Source of the DNA: Oscillospiraceae bacterium
Lineage (GTDB): Bacteria; Bacillota; Clostridia; Oscillospirales; Ruminococcaceae
NCBI GenBank assembly: GCA_021201235.1
Contig: JAJQFI010000020.1
Location: 204,256 to 268,255, forward strand
Direction: 5' to 3'
DNA: 64,000 nt
Shown here piece after piece: positions 50,177-59,300 of this stretch. Under the pieces are notes generated by a model. The model was not told the origin of the DNA. It did no database searches and worked only from the letters and a program-made list of their open reading frames with translations. Made by a program: the position numbers and the translations under genes. Numbering within the stretch: position 1 is the stretch's first letter; each line of letters opens with the position of its first letter.

Positions 50177-51382
50177 TTATCTCAACTCTTCTATCGTTTC
50201 CGCCAGAATCTTCACGCCTTTGTCGATTTCTTCGTCCGTCGGCATGGAGTAGTTCATTCGGAAGGACCGGGTCGGCTTGGTCTCGTCGCAGAGAAACGCC
50301 GTGCCGGGGACGACGAAGACGTTCTTTTCGCCGCACTTCTCAACGAACTTGCCGAGATCTATCCCTTCGGGGAGGGTGCCCCAGAGGAAGATTCCGCCTT
50401 CGGGATGGGTGAACTCGGCGTCAGAGGGCATGTATTTCTCGAGGCAGGAAATCATCAGCTCAGCCTTGTGACGGTAGAGCTCACGGGTCTCGACAATGTG
50501 CTGTTCGAGGTCGTATTCGGTCATGTATTTCGCGCAGACCATCTGGAAGAAGACGTTGGTGTGGACGTCCTCAACCTGCTTGCCAACGACGATTTTCGAG
50601 ACAATTTCCTTGTTTGCCGTCAGGGTTCCGACACGGATTCCGGCGGCTAAAATTTTCGAGAAGGAGCCGCAATAGATGACTCTGTCGTCGACGTCGAAGC
50701 TCTTATATGTGGGAACATCTTCTCCCTTGAATCTCAGATCGCCATAAGGGTTATCTTCAATAATCAAGACATCGTACTTTCTGGCAAGCTCATAGACCGC
50801 CTTGCGGTTCTCGAGGGTCGAAGTGATTCCCGCCGGGTTCTGGAAGGACGGGATGAGATACATAAGCTTGGTGTTCGGGTTCTCCTTCAGAGCTTTTTCG
50901 AGAAGTTCAACGTCGATGCCGTCCGAATTAAGGGGGATTCCGACGAGCTTCGCGCCGTTTGAGCGGAAGGCGTTGAGAGCTCCGATGAAGCTCGGCTCCT
51001 CGCAGATGACGACGTCGCCCGGGTTGCACATGACCTTGCACGTAAGCTCGATTCCCTGCTGACCACCGCTGACGATGATGGTGTCGTCGTCGGGGTTGTC
51101 GATGCCGTAAACCCTCTTGAGCCTCTCCTTGACGAGCTCACGAAGCGGCGCATAGCCCTCGGTGATGCCGTACTGGAGCGCCATAATCGGCTCGTTTGTG
51201 AAGATGTCGTCGGCAATCTTCTTGATTTCGGCGACCGGGAAGGAGTCGGGGCTCGGGTTCCCCGCTGCGAAGCTGATGGAGCCGGGCGTCCCCAAGCTCT
51301 TGAAAATCTCCCTGATTGCCGAGGGCTTCATGTCAACGAATTTGTCGGAAATTCTGTAATTAGTCTGTGACTGTGTGCTCAT
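50177..51382 (-). CDS. PLP-dependent class I/II aminotransferase
   Basis: A 401-residue fold-type I aminotransferase of the LysN/ARO8-like group. It shows SISFAAGNPSPDSFP, the NPDDDTIIVSGGQQGIEL helix, IPSFQNPAGIT, IIEDNPYGDLRF and the PLP lysine in YCGSFSKILAAGIRVG. Relatives use 2-aminoadipate, branched or aromatic amino acids; the substrate is open. Confidence 0.9.
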   Translation of the reverse strand: MSTQSQTNYRISDKFVDMKPSAIREIFKSLGTPGSISFAAGNPSPDSFPVAEIKKIADDIFTNEPIMALQYGITEGYAPLRELVKERLKRVYGIDNPDDDTIIVSGGQQGIELTCKVMCNPGDVVICEEPSFIGALNAFRSNGAKLVGIPLNSDGIDVELLEKALKENPNTKLMYLIPSFQNPAGITSTLENRKAVYELARKYDVLIIEDNPYGDLRFKGEDVPTYKSFDVDDRVIYCGSFSKILAAGIRVGTLTANKEIVSKIVVGKQVEDVHTNVFFQMVCAKYMTEYDLEQHIVETRELYRHKAELMISCLEKYMPSDAEFTHPEGGIFLWGTLPEGIDLGKFVEKCGEKNVFVVPGTAFLCDETKPTRSFRMNYSMPTDEEIDKGVKILAETIEELR

Positions 51383-51425
51383 AATAATTACCGTCCTTTG
51401 ATGTGGAATTTAATTGGTTGAGAAT

Positions 51426-51454
51426 ATTATAGCACGGATTGGAGAGGAGTGCAA
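51426..51454 (-). promoter_or_regulatory. Promoter of the aminotransferase gene
   Basis: Minus strand TTGCAC, 17 bp, TATAAT with a TG extension. Confidence 0.75.
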
Positions 51455-51476
51455 GGGGAGAGTTTGCGAGTGTAAA

Positions 51477-51521
51477 GAAAATGGGCAGGTCCGGGGGAAT
51501 CTGCCCATGATTTTTTTATTT
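51477..51521 (-). terminator. Terminator downstream of the MNT/HEPN pair
   Basis: ATGGGCAG (51481-51488) / CTGCCCAT (51501-51508), with TTTCTTT after it on the minus strand and also a T7 run on the plus strand. Confidence 0.75.
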
Positions 51522-51525
51522 ATCC

Positions 51526-51600
51526 AAACTCTTCATCGTCGGGATTTTTGATGAGAGCTGTTCGTTGTACTTCGGAACGCAGTTTTGTTCATTGTTTTTA
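51526..51600 (-). repeat. Coding-tail repeat A downstream of hepT
   Basis: A minus-strand frame reads …VPKYNEQLSSKIPTMKSLDK then TAA (ending near 51526), in a different phase from hepT. The same tail in altered codons occurs at 52310-52385 upstream of mntA. Several differences between the two copies are synonymous (AGT/TCG for Ser, TTG/CTG for Leu, AAA/AAG for Lys), so this is conserved as protein. Parent gene unknown. Confidence 0.7.
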
Positions 51601-51948
51601 ATCTGCTTTCTCTGCAATTCCTGCAAAAAAGCTCTTGACAGTGGGAAGCTCATCTGTCGCTATATCCCAGATAATCTTATAGTCGATGGTGCCGTATCTG
51701 TGGGCGCAAACGTTGCGGAGCTGTTTGAAGTTCCGCCAGTCGATTCTGTCCGCATAGGTTGTTCTAAACTCATCGGTGAAGTGAGTCGTCAGCTCGCCCA
51801 TCGCAAGAAGCTGCATTGTGACTCCGTCCTGCACAAGCTCGTCGTTCATGAACTCCTCAAGGCTTCTGTTGCAACGGTCAAGATATCTGTCAATCCGCTC
51901 GCAGTGCGCAAGCATATGGGAAGCCGCATTTGTGTCCTTACTGTTCAT
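51598..51948 (-). CDS. hepT: HepT-like HEPN ribonuclease toxin (DUF86)
   Basis: A 116-residue HEPN protein. The active motif Rx4HxY is RNVCAHRY (Arg78, His83, Tyr85) and the helical body has QLLAMGELTTHFTDEF. HepT cleaves RNA and is silenced when MntA adds AMP units to the motif Tyr. ATG 51948 is chosen; it overlaps mntA by 11 bp. Confidence 0.87.
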   Translation of the reverse strand: MNSKDTNAASHMLAHCERIDRYLDRCNRSLEEFMNDELVQDGVTMQLLAMGELTTHFTDEFRTTYADRIDWRNFKQLRNVCAHRYGTIDYKIIWDIATDELPTVKSFFAGIAEKAD

Positions 51949-52261
51949 ATATACACTTCCGCTCCTCAAGCACCCGCTTGATAAACTCTTCGTTGATGGT
52001 GACCGTGACGGGATTATAGAGTGCGTCCTTCGTGACAATGTCAATCTTCTTGTCGACGCTGTCCTCGATGTCGCTGAAGAAACTGCAATATTTCAGACCG
52101 ATTGGCTTTGAGAACTCAACATAAAAATCAATATCGCTGTCCTCGGTCGCCTCGTTTCTTGCATACGAGCCGAAAAGATAGACCTTATCCGCACCGTACT
52201 TCTCCGCAATCGGGCGCACCTTGTCGGCAATCTCTTCTGTTGTGTAAATAGCGGTGTTCAT
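51938..52261 (-). CDS. mntA: MntA-like minimal nucleotidyltransferase antitoxin
   Basis: A 107-residue nucleotidyltransferase with VYLFGSYARNEATEDSDIDFYV: Gly-Ser (31-32) and the two metal Asp (43, 45) of the MNT fold. In MNT/HEPN systems it adenylylates the HepT toxin. AAAGGAG precedes the ATG. The pair is flanked by the coding-tail repeats. Confidence 0.87.
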   Translation of the reverse strand: MNTAIYTTEEIADKVRPIAEKYGADKVYLFGSYARNEATEDSDIDFYVEFSKPIGLKYCSFFSDIEDSVDKKIDIVTKDALYNPVTVTINEEFIKRVLEERKCIYEQ

Positions 52262-52309
52262 ATGGTCGCTCCTTTCTGACTTCTATGTCTTGTATCTCAC
52301 TTATACAGC

Positions 52310-52497
52310 GATTTCATCGTCGGGATTTTTGATGAGAGCCGTTCATTATGCTTCGTGATGCTTCGGAGTTCGGTTTTTACTGCAAAATCTCCTGTTCACC
52401 ATGCTTCGTAAAGATCCATTATCATCGCACATTTGCTGTCAGGCTTGAATAATATTTTCTCCAACGCCTGCAAGACAACTTTTGTTGTACTCGTTTT
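52310..52497 (-). pseudogene. Small coding remnant with a perfect promoter upstream of mntA
   Basis: Below a perfect promoter (52499-52527), the minus strand has an open frame VVLQALEKILFKPDSKCAMIMDLYEAW, then TGA, then in the same frame TGDFAVKTELRSITKHNERLSSKIPTMKSLYK and TGA at 52296-52310. The second part is coding-tail repeat B. No ATG with a ribosome site is seen. It may be the 3' end of a lost gene, or a short gene split by TGA. Confidence 0.4.
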
Positions 52498-52498
52498 T

Positions 52499-52527
52499 AT
52501 TATATCTTTTATACAACAAAATGTCAA
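52499..52527 (-). promoter_or_regulatory. Perfect consensus promoter upstream of the MNT/HEPN pair
   Basis: Minus strand TTGACA, 17 bp, TATAAT. Transcription would cross the small remnant and mntA-hepT. Confidence 0.85.
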
Positions 52528-52562
52528 TACCCGTACCAAGCCTTTCATGATTCTTCTGCCGA

Positions 52563-52772
52563 TTAAGCTACTCGGAATGTTTCAAGGTACTTTTCTAGAA
52601 TCTCGCAGTTCACAAGGGCAACCTTGTCAATCTTATAGACGGCTTTCGCCTCTTTCGCCAACTCCTGAAACTTGGTCAATCCCATGCTGTACAGCTCTGC
52701 GCCCTCCTGATAGCGGACGAATTTCTTTGCCATTTTCTTCGTGGCTTCAACGTCTCTGCGACTATAACCCAT
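52563..52772 (-). CDS. DUF6462-type small protein of mobile elements
   Basis: A 69-residue basic protein (MGYSRRDVEATKKMAKKF…YSMGLTKFQELAKEAKAVYKIDKVALVN), like the short excisionase-like proteins (DUF6462) found in clostridial integrative elements next to mobilisation genes. It looks intact. It follows a relaxase remnant, so it is probably a leftover of a lost element. Confidence 0.7.
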   Translation of the reverse strand: MGYSRRDVEATKKMAKKFVRYQEGAELYSMGLTKFQELAKEAKAVYKIDKVALVNCEILEKYLETFRVA

Positions 52773-52795
52773 AGGCTAATCTCCTTTCATTTCGA

Positions 52796-53108
52796 TTATC
52801 TTTCCAATCCTGTTTTTCGATGTTGTGCGTCTGGTTTGCGAGTATAAGCCCTCACAACCTCCGCCGGAATCCTCTCCAGAATCTCCACCGCTTCCAAGTA
52901 CTGATGCCTCAACCTCTCATCCTCCAGCTTCTTAAGCACGCTCTCTTTCGACGACTTCTCAAGCGATTGCGTGAGCTGTTCGTTTTTCTTCCTAAGCTTT
53001 TTGTTTTCAGAAGTGGTCGTCGTGAAAGCCACGTTGTACTTCTTAAGCGTCGTGTGCATCTGCTCAACAGCCGGAATGTACTTGTCCCAAATCTCCCTTA
53101 GACAAACG
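52796..53108 (-). pseudogene. C-terminal remnant of a plasmid/ICE mobilisation protein
   Basis: About 100 codons of a coiled-coil tail (REIWDKYIPAVEQMHTTLKKYN, then ENKKLRKKNEQLTQSLEK) like the C-termini of MobA/MobL-type relaxases of clostridial mobile elements. The catalytic N-terminus is absent: the frame meets the terminator of the neighbouring operon at 53109. Assignment rests on the coiled coil and on the adjacent DUF6462 gene. Confidence 0.55.
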
Positions 53109-53141
53109 AAAAAAGAGCGACTTTTACAGTCGTTCTTTTTT
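53109..53141. terminator. Terminator after the ABC-DUF2975-XRE operon
   Basis: AAAAAAGAGCGAC / GTCGTTCTTTTTT with a 7-nt loop; works on both strands. Confidence 0.85.
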
Positions 53142-53156
53142 GCACAAATGCAATCC

Positions 53157-53375
53157 TCACTCCTCCGAATCCTTAACATATTCAAGGATATCTCCCGGTT
53201 GGCAATTCAGGGCTTCGCAGATAGCCTCTAATGTGGAAAAACGGATAGCGCTGATTTTTCCGGTCTTTATCTTGGACAGGTTTACATTGCTTCTTCCTAC
53301 TTTTTCCGATAATTCTTTCAAAGAAATTTTACGGTCCGCCATTACGCGGTCAAGTCTCAAAACAATTTTTCCCAT
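53157..53375 (-). CDS. XRE-family helix-turn-helix regulator (YozG-like)
   Basis: A 72-residue Cro/C1-type HTH protein (VMADRKISLKELSEKVGRSNVNL). ATG 53375 has GGAG 9 bases upstream; an ATG at 53390 lacks one. It is paired with DUF2975, a common combination, and may regulate this operon. Confidence 0.85.
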   Translation of the reverse strand: MGKIVLRLDRVMADRKISLKELSEKVGRSNVNLSKIKTGKISAIRFSTLEAICEALNCQPGDILEYVKDSEE

Positions 53376-53389
53376 GGCAGGCATCTCCA

Positions 53390-53977
53390 TTACAAAGTTT
53401 CGTCCGACTCTTGTTGCAGCAATGCACCATACTCAAATACAAGTGCGATGAGCCACAGAAGAATCGCAAATACTATATAGACAACGTTAAAGTTCATATC
53501 CACATTGACGTTCACTATGTATTCATTCGAAAGAATTTCCGTTATATTGAGCGACTCCGTCAGATATGTTATGAGTATATTTTTCAGAATCTCGCAGACT
53601 GTGCCGCCGCACAAAACCAGCAAGGCGATTTTCTTGAGATTGGACGATACGCTTTTCTCGAAAGGTCGCCCTTGGCGCATCGGGTCAAAGATTTTGCAAA
53701 GTAGTTGCAGTACCATGAAAACAACGCCCAGAACAACAATACTCATAATCAGCACGAACACAAGAAACATCTGCGAATTGAGCATTGCAGGTATTATTCC
53801 GTCTGCCACGTCGAGTGTCACATATCCCAGATCTATTGATACGCCTGTGCTTAGTGAATGAGTGAACATTTCGACAATAAGCATGACTGCACACAAAATT
53901 GCAATCACCACGCTTACAACCTGTAAAGCTCTCAGTATTACAAAAATTACATTTGAAATTTTCTCGATTTTCTTCAT
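53390..53977 (-). CDS. DUF2975 membrane protein
   Basis: A 195-residue protein with four membrane helices (about 8-35, 62-86, 110-130, 160-185) and the motif DPMRQGRPFEKSVSSNLKKI typical of DUF2975. Function unknown. ATG 53977 has GAAGGA upstream. It follows the ABC permease by 21 bp. Confidence 0.83.
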   Translation of the reverse strand: MKKIEKISNVIFVILRALQVVSVVIAILCAVMLIVEMFTHSLSTGVSIDLGYVTLDVADGIIPAMLNSQMFLVFVLIMSIVVLGVVFMVLQLLCKIFDPMRQGRPFEKSVSSNLKKIALLVLCGGTVCEILKNILITYLTESLNITEILSNEYIVNVNVDMNFNVVYIVFAILLWLIALVFEYGALLQQESDETL

Positions 53978-53998
53978 AAGTTTATGTCCTTCTTTCAA

Positions 53999-54751
53999 TT
54001 AAAATGTTACTTCCATATGTTTGTAATATATTTGTTTGACTGCCAGACACAATGCAATCAGTGCGACCAGAACGACCGATTGATATGCTATAATCAACGA
54101 CATATTTCCACTGTCAGCCGTGTATTCCATATTGTAGGCTAATGTGCCCGGAACAAACTTCCAGTTTTCAATATAGGATATATTGCTCAGCAAAAAGTGC
54201 CCGACAATGATTATCACCAACGTAATAATCGGTTTAACCTTCGACGAAATGGAATATATCAAGCTTACAACAAGTAGCAAGAGCAGAAATCCAATCCACA
54301 GTTGAACAATTTCCTCATGCGATATAACATCACTCGGATTATAGTGTTCCGTTCTTGTTATAAACACCCGGAACCCAGCAGTTGCCGACACGAAGAAAAG
54401 AGCTATATACCCGCCGACCATTATCAGTATGGACAGAAGCCGCCCCAAAACCAAGGATCCTATGTTTGGAATTCTGCTGAGTTCATAGAGAATCTGCCCT
54501 TGAGTTTCGTCCTCTGTGATACAAGCGATTAAGTACACAACCAATATGTGTGGAATGAACATAGACCACATTGACTGCCACATAACAACCATATAAGACA
54601 GATATCCGAATTCGCCGTCCATTTCCAGGAAAGAAGGCTCGGCGTAAATCAGAAACGAAAACGCAAAGGGAATAACAGCAACAAGAGCAATTATGATAAT
54701 GCTCTTTTTCTTTAACTGCTTATACATCTCTCCGATAATAATCTTATTCAT
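53999..54751 (-). CDS. ABC-2-type transporter permease
   Basis: A 250-residue polytopic protein with six membrane segments and TEDETQGQILYELSRIP between the second and third, as in ABC-2 permeases. It pairs with the ATPase upstream, with overlapping ends (8 bp). ATG 54751 has AGGAGG upstream. Confidence 0.85.
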   Translation of the reverse strand: MNKIIIGEMYKQLKKKSIIIIALVAVIPFAFSFLIYAEPSFLEMDGEFGYLSYMVVMWQSMWSMFIPHILVVYLIACITEDETQGQILYELSRIPNIGSLVLGRLLSILIMVGGYIALFFVSATAGFRVFITRTEHYNPSDVISHEEIVQLWIGFLLLLLVVSLIYSISSKVKPIITLVIIIVGHFLLSNISYIENWKFVPGTLAYNMEYTADSGNMSLIIAYQSVVLVALIALCLAVKQIYYKHMEVTF

Positions 54752-55430
54752 TGCTGATCCTCCTGTATATGCTTCTGTCAATTACTGCTTTCTCCTTAAT
54801 CTGATGGTCGGATATGTACAGATACCTGTCGCACAACGGCTCAATCGCTTCCAGCTGATGGCTTGAAAGCAACACACTGACATCCTTTTCAGCTACCATC
54901 TCTTTGATGATATCGACAAACTCATCCACAGCCTGAGGGTCAAGACCAACCGTCGGTTCATCAAGAATCAGCAGCTTGCGATTATACATAAATGCTATTG
55001 CTAACCTCAGCTTCTGGCACATGCCGAACGAATACTCTTTGACCTTTTTCTTGCTTGCTTTTAACCTCACTTTTTTCAGGAGTTCGTCAATCTGAGCATC
55101 AGTGATGCTTTGCCCACTATAGTATGACATCAGCTTCAGGGTATCGTGTGCATCCAGATAACCGTACAAAGGCGTCTCCATCAGAAAGCCGATTGAGTTA
55201 AGTGATTCCGCTTTTCTCAAATAATCAGGGTCGCCAAGATACTGAACTTGCCCCGATGAATAGGGGGTCAGACCCAGAATTATTTTCATCATAGTGGTTT
55301 TGCCGGTGCCGTTATTGCCAAGAAATCCGACAACTTCGCCCTCTCGGATTTCAAAATTGACATCCCGGAATATCAGTTCTTCCCCGTAAGACTTGTTCAC
55401 TCCGCTTACTTTCAGTATTTCTTTTTGCAT
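54744..55430 (-). CDS. ABC transporter ATP-binding protein
   Basis: A 228-residue ATPase: Walker A GNNGTGKTT (about 38-46), the signature YSFGMCQKLRLA (a variant of LSGGQ), Walker B LLILDEPTVGLD and the switch His in LLSSHQLEA. It powers the permease, probably for export of a peptide or self-protection. It has a perfect promoter. Confidence 0.92.
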   Translation of the reverse strand: MQKEILKVSGVNKSYGEELIFRDVNFEIREGEVVGFLGNNGTGKTTMMKIILGLTPYSSGQVQYLGDPDYLRKAESLNSIGFLMETPLYGYLDAHDTLKLMSYYSGQSITDAQIDELLKKVRLKASKKKVKEYSFGMCQKLRLAIAFMYNRKLLILDEPTVGLDPQAVDEFVDIIKEMVAEKDVSVLLSSHQLEAIEPLCDRYLYISDHQIKEKAVIDRSIYRRISNE

Positions 55431-55461
55431 TCAGTAACCTTCCTTCTGCATTTCTGACTGC

Positions 55462-55490
55462 ATTATATCACACACCCTCACCGATGTCAA
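55462..55490 (-). promoter_or_regulatory. Perfect promoter of the ABC operon
   Basis: Minus strand TTGACA, 17 bp, TATAAT, about 32 bp before the ATPase ATG. Confidence 0.85.
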
Positions 55491-55498
55491 TAGAAAAT

Positions 55499-55533
55499 TA
55501 TCGTTTATCGTTAATTTTTATTCGCTATTCGCT
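55499..55533. repeat. Tandem heptamers upstream of the ABC promoter
   Basis: TATCGTT twice in tandem (55499-55512) and ATTCGCT twice in tandem (55520-55533), just upstream of the -35. A possible operator. Confidence 0.6.
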
Positions 55534-55568
55534 TATTTGTTATCGGAATATGGTCAAATATAAGGCTT

Positions 55569-56105
55569 ATGACACATAAGATTGACGTTGACATCCTGAA
55601 CCGGCTCCTTGAGCATGAGAGATTCCCGCACTTCTGCACCCAGATACGCAACTACTTTGAAGGCAACATGGCGGGCGGATATATGTCAAGGAACGTGCTG
55701 TTGGATTACGGAGAGACAAGCCTCTTGAGCTTGAAGGATAATTCCGATGTGAATAAGAGCGAACTGAAAAAAGACGTAGATCTTATACAAACATCCAAAA
55801 TTGGCGAGAACGAAGCGGACATAGAGAAGCTTAAGAACAGCATTCTTTCGATTCTCCGTGACATTAAGAAAGAGTTTCCGAACAAGAGGGACAGTGAAGC
55901 TGCAACTGCTAAGGCTGTTGAGAGTATTGCGAGCGATTTGTCCGAAATAGCGCCAAGGGAGGTTACAGAGGAAAATGTAGCTGATTCAATAATGAGATAC
56001 ATTGAGAGAGTTGTGCCAATGGACGCAAAAACCAGATCCCGGATGAGGAGATTTGTCCTATTCGCAATGAAGATATTCGGGAAGAAGCATCGAGCGGAAG
56101 ACTGA
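55569..56105 (+). CDS. Hypothetical protein
   Basis: 178 residues, not recognised. It is soluble, with a charged helical centre and a C-terminus of small helices (…RSRMRRFVLFAMKIFGKKHRAED). ATG 55569 lies close to the divergent ABC operon; the ribosome site is weak (ATAAGG). It could be a 5'-shortened gene, since no signal or motif is visible. Confidence 0.55.
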   Translation: MTHKIDVDILNRLLEHERFPHFCTQIRNYFEGNMAGGYMSRNVLLDYGETSLLSLKDNSDVNKSELKKDVDLIQTSKIGENEADIEKLKNSILSILRDIKKEFPNKRDSEAATAKAVESIASDLSEIAPREVTEENVADSIMRYIERVVPMDAKTRSRMRRFVLFAMKIFGKKHRAED

Positions 56106-56205
56106 TATACCTTTCCAAAAATACCGAAACGACAAGGGAGCCGAAACCGACTCCCTTTTGTAATACAGTATTGAGTTTTCGTCCGACGGATATTTTGCAA
56201 AGGTA

Positions 56206-56321
56206 TAACACACTAGACTTTCCATCGGGGAAAGTCGTGTGCCAAAAGGGAGTAGCCCTTTTGGATTGACCCCGGAAGATGACGAAAAGTCCTGCAAAGA
56301 CGGATTTGTCATTGCAGGGCT
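56206..56321. other. Three stacked hairpins downstream of the surface protein gene
   Basis: Hairpins at 56209-56241 (CACAC…GACTTTCC / GGGAAAGTCGTGTG), 56242-56264 (CCAAAAGGG / CCCTTTTGG) and 56291-56319 (CCTGCAA / TTGCAGG, followed on the minus strand by ACTTTT). The last may terminate the surface protein message. The others look like a structured RNA or an element end. 56106-56205 has nothing I can name. Confidence 0.55.
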
Positions 56322-56337
56322 TAAATACTTATCTACA

Positions 56338-59300
56338 TCATCTTCTCTTCGCCGAAGCCGCCGCAAGTGCGGCAATCATCATCGGGAGAAGGGATAATGC
56401 AATTCCGGTTGTCGGGTTGCTTTCCGATTCGGGGGTTTCAGAGGGTTTCTCCTCATCGTCATCTTCCGTATCAGTATTAGTATCCTCAATCGGCTCCTGA
56501 ATCTCAATCTCCTCGGTAGTTGTTCCGACAGGAATGAGATTTGCGATTGCAGTCTCAATCTTTTCTGCCATCTCGTTGACATACGACTGCATGAGCGCGT
56601 TATACGTCCAGTTGACGGCATTGATTGCATCGGTTATGTCGGAGAAGTTGGTGTAATCGCCCGAATTAAGAGCGTTCGCCTTTGCGATAGCGTTATTGAC
56701 AGCCGAGTAATCAGCCGGAGTTCTCAGCCAAACGGTTACCATGTCAATTCCGGTCGCAGGAACCGTCACTGTCTCTCTTGAAATTTCCTCGCCGCATACA
56801 GTGCAGTAGGTAACCAAGTCATAAGAACCCTCGGTTGTGCGTGTAGCTTCGACCACGTTTTTTCTGACAGCAGTACCGGCAGTGTGAGCGGCAGGGACGA
56901 CTATCGTCTTTCTCGAAAGCTCCTCACCACAGATTGAGCAGTAAACCACGCTGTCGTATGAGCCGTCGGTGGTGCAGGTTGCGTTCACTATATTTTCTTT
57001 AACCGCTTCTCCGGAGACGTGACTGCACGATCCGTTATCAACAGTAAGCTCAATGCGTATTGTTGAACTGTAAGTACCATCCAGATATGCGGCGGCTCTC
57101 AATACAGTATCCTCATCAATGACAATAGGCTCCGAATAGTAAAGAGCGGCATCCTTCTTCGGGCAGGTGTCATTTACGGTATAACGAATTGTTGCGCCGG
57201 AAGTTGTTGTCGAAAGCGCGACAACAGAACCTGCAGGAATGGTCATTCCGCTTGTCAAAACAGTTCCATCATCAAGGGTTGCAACTACGGGCTCAACTGC
57301 AACATTTGAAGTTTCCCACACTACACTGATATCAATCGTCGTGCTTACACCGGAAATGGGCTCAGTTACGGTAATAACTCCTGCGCCCGGCAACTGACCT
57401 TCAATCTGTAAAGTAGCAACGCCATTCGCATCGGTTGTTACGCTTGATGTTGTAACGCTCACAATATCCTCAGACGAGCTTTCAACGGTAAGAGTTGTGC
57501 CGGATATTGCCGGCATAAGAGCGACTTCTATGGAAGTGGTCTCATGAATTACAGCTTCGATGGAATCATCCGATGAAATCTCAGTCGGACGGGCTTGAAC
57601 GGTCAAGGCGTCGGAAACATAATCCGCACCAATCGGTGTGCCGGCGTAATTTTCAGCAGAACCATCCACAGTTACAACCATGCCATCTGTAATAACTCCA
57701 TCAGAAGGCACAACCGCAAACCTTGTTGCGTACTGTGTTGTTCCTTCAAGGTCGTATTCTGCATCGAGTGCGGTTACAATTACGTCCACAACAGTACCGT
57801 CTCTGGTAACCGATATAGAATTAAGCACACTCGCCGTATCGGAATCACTCATATCCATGTACTGACTGAATACTATCTCAATTCTGTCAGTGTAAGCGAT
57901 GACAGACTCAACAGTAGGTGACGCAGTCGAAACCATAGCCACAGCTATATTTACCTGCGGCGGAGGCACCGGCAACCAACCGTCATCATTTGCGTTTTCA
58001 CTGTCCGATGTATCGGTGCTGTAATAACCGTCCTTGGTGAAGCTGACAATCCATTCACCGGCAGGAACATCCCACTGGAAAGTGCCCGATTCATCGGTGA
58101 CTTGTGGATTAGCCTGACTGTAAGCCTCTGCGTCCCACTCAGTGGTAGTCCCATTATCGTTGTATGATATTACAGCGGTTACACCTTCAAGAGTGTTGGA
58201 AGGTACAGCTTCGTAAACGTAACCAGAAGGATCTAATCCTCCCTCTGCGGGCTTTTTCACCGACTCTTCCTTAGGCTCAGGTACGGGATCGTCGTCATCG
58301 TCACAATCAGCGGCATCTATTTGACGAAGAATATAATCTTTACAGCTTGTGATACTGCCATAGATAACATTATAGTTATTTTCAATAACCTCTTCACAGC
58401 TCTCCTTTGCCATCTCTGCTGCTTGAGATACAAAATAGTTCAATGCGAGACCGCCAACTGCGGCTCCAATTGCCCATCCTGCGGGTCCGGAAGCCGCCAA
58501 TACTGAAACAATACTGCCGACTCCTGCTGCAACTGAGGCTGCGCACAAAACCTGTATCACAGAAAACGCCGCCATATTTGCATAGAGCTCTGAACAATCA
58601 GATTTGTATTTCTGAATTTCACTCAGGATTGAGTTTATCTTGCTTTGAGCAGTGATTATCGCCTGTCGGCTCAACTTGCTACTTCCATCAGCACATTCAG
58701 CCTCGAGCATTTTTCTCAGTGTTGCCACTTCGCTGTAGAGCACATCTACATTACCATTAACGCGAACTCTCAAAATATCTTGTATTCCTTGAGCCTTAAC
58801 AAACCCGACGAGCAATGAAGTAAGTTCCCCGTTCGCATATGAAATTGCATTTGAAAATGTGGACGGTAAGTTGAATAAATCCTTAATATTTGAAACGAAA
58901 TCATAAGCATTTTGTCCTACATCATACCAGTCTACGTCATCAAGAGCCAACAACATTATGCTATTTTCCTCTTTGACTGCGGATATTTCTAACCAATATA
59001 CTTTGTAATTTTCTAAATCCACATATTCCATAATTGCAGAATCAGAGGTAGTGCCTGTTCTCAACCATACGGTTTCCGAGTCGTCATATGGCACATATCC
59101 TTCTTCTTCGAGCTGTGCTTTGGTTACAGAGCTATCCAAGTCCGATTCTATGCACTGGAATTCAAGAGCATCCTCGGTTTCTCCGGTTTCAGGGTCGGCA
59201 TACTTAACGGTTCCTTCTCCAGTGGATTCATCAAAGTCATACAATAAGACTTCTGAAAGTGCATCGTCAATCACATCATATGCCACAGTGTAGTAGTCAA

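Noticed and set aside
51598..52044. Longer start for HepT at 52044
   Set aside because: The extra 32 residues lie inside mntA in another frame and do not resemble HEPN proteins; ATG 51948 fits the family.
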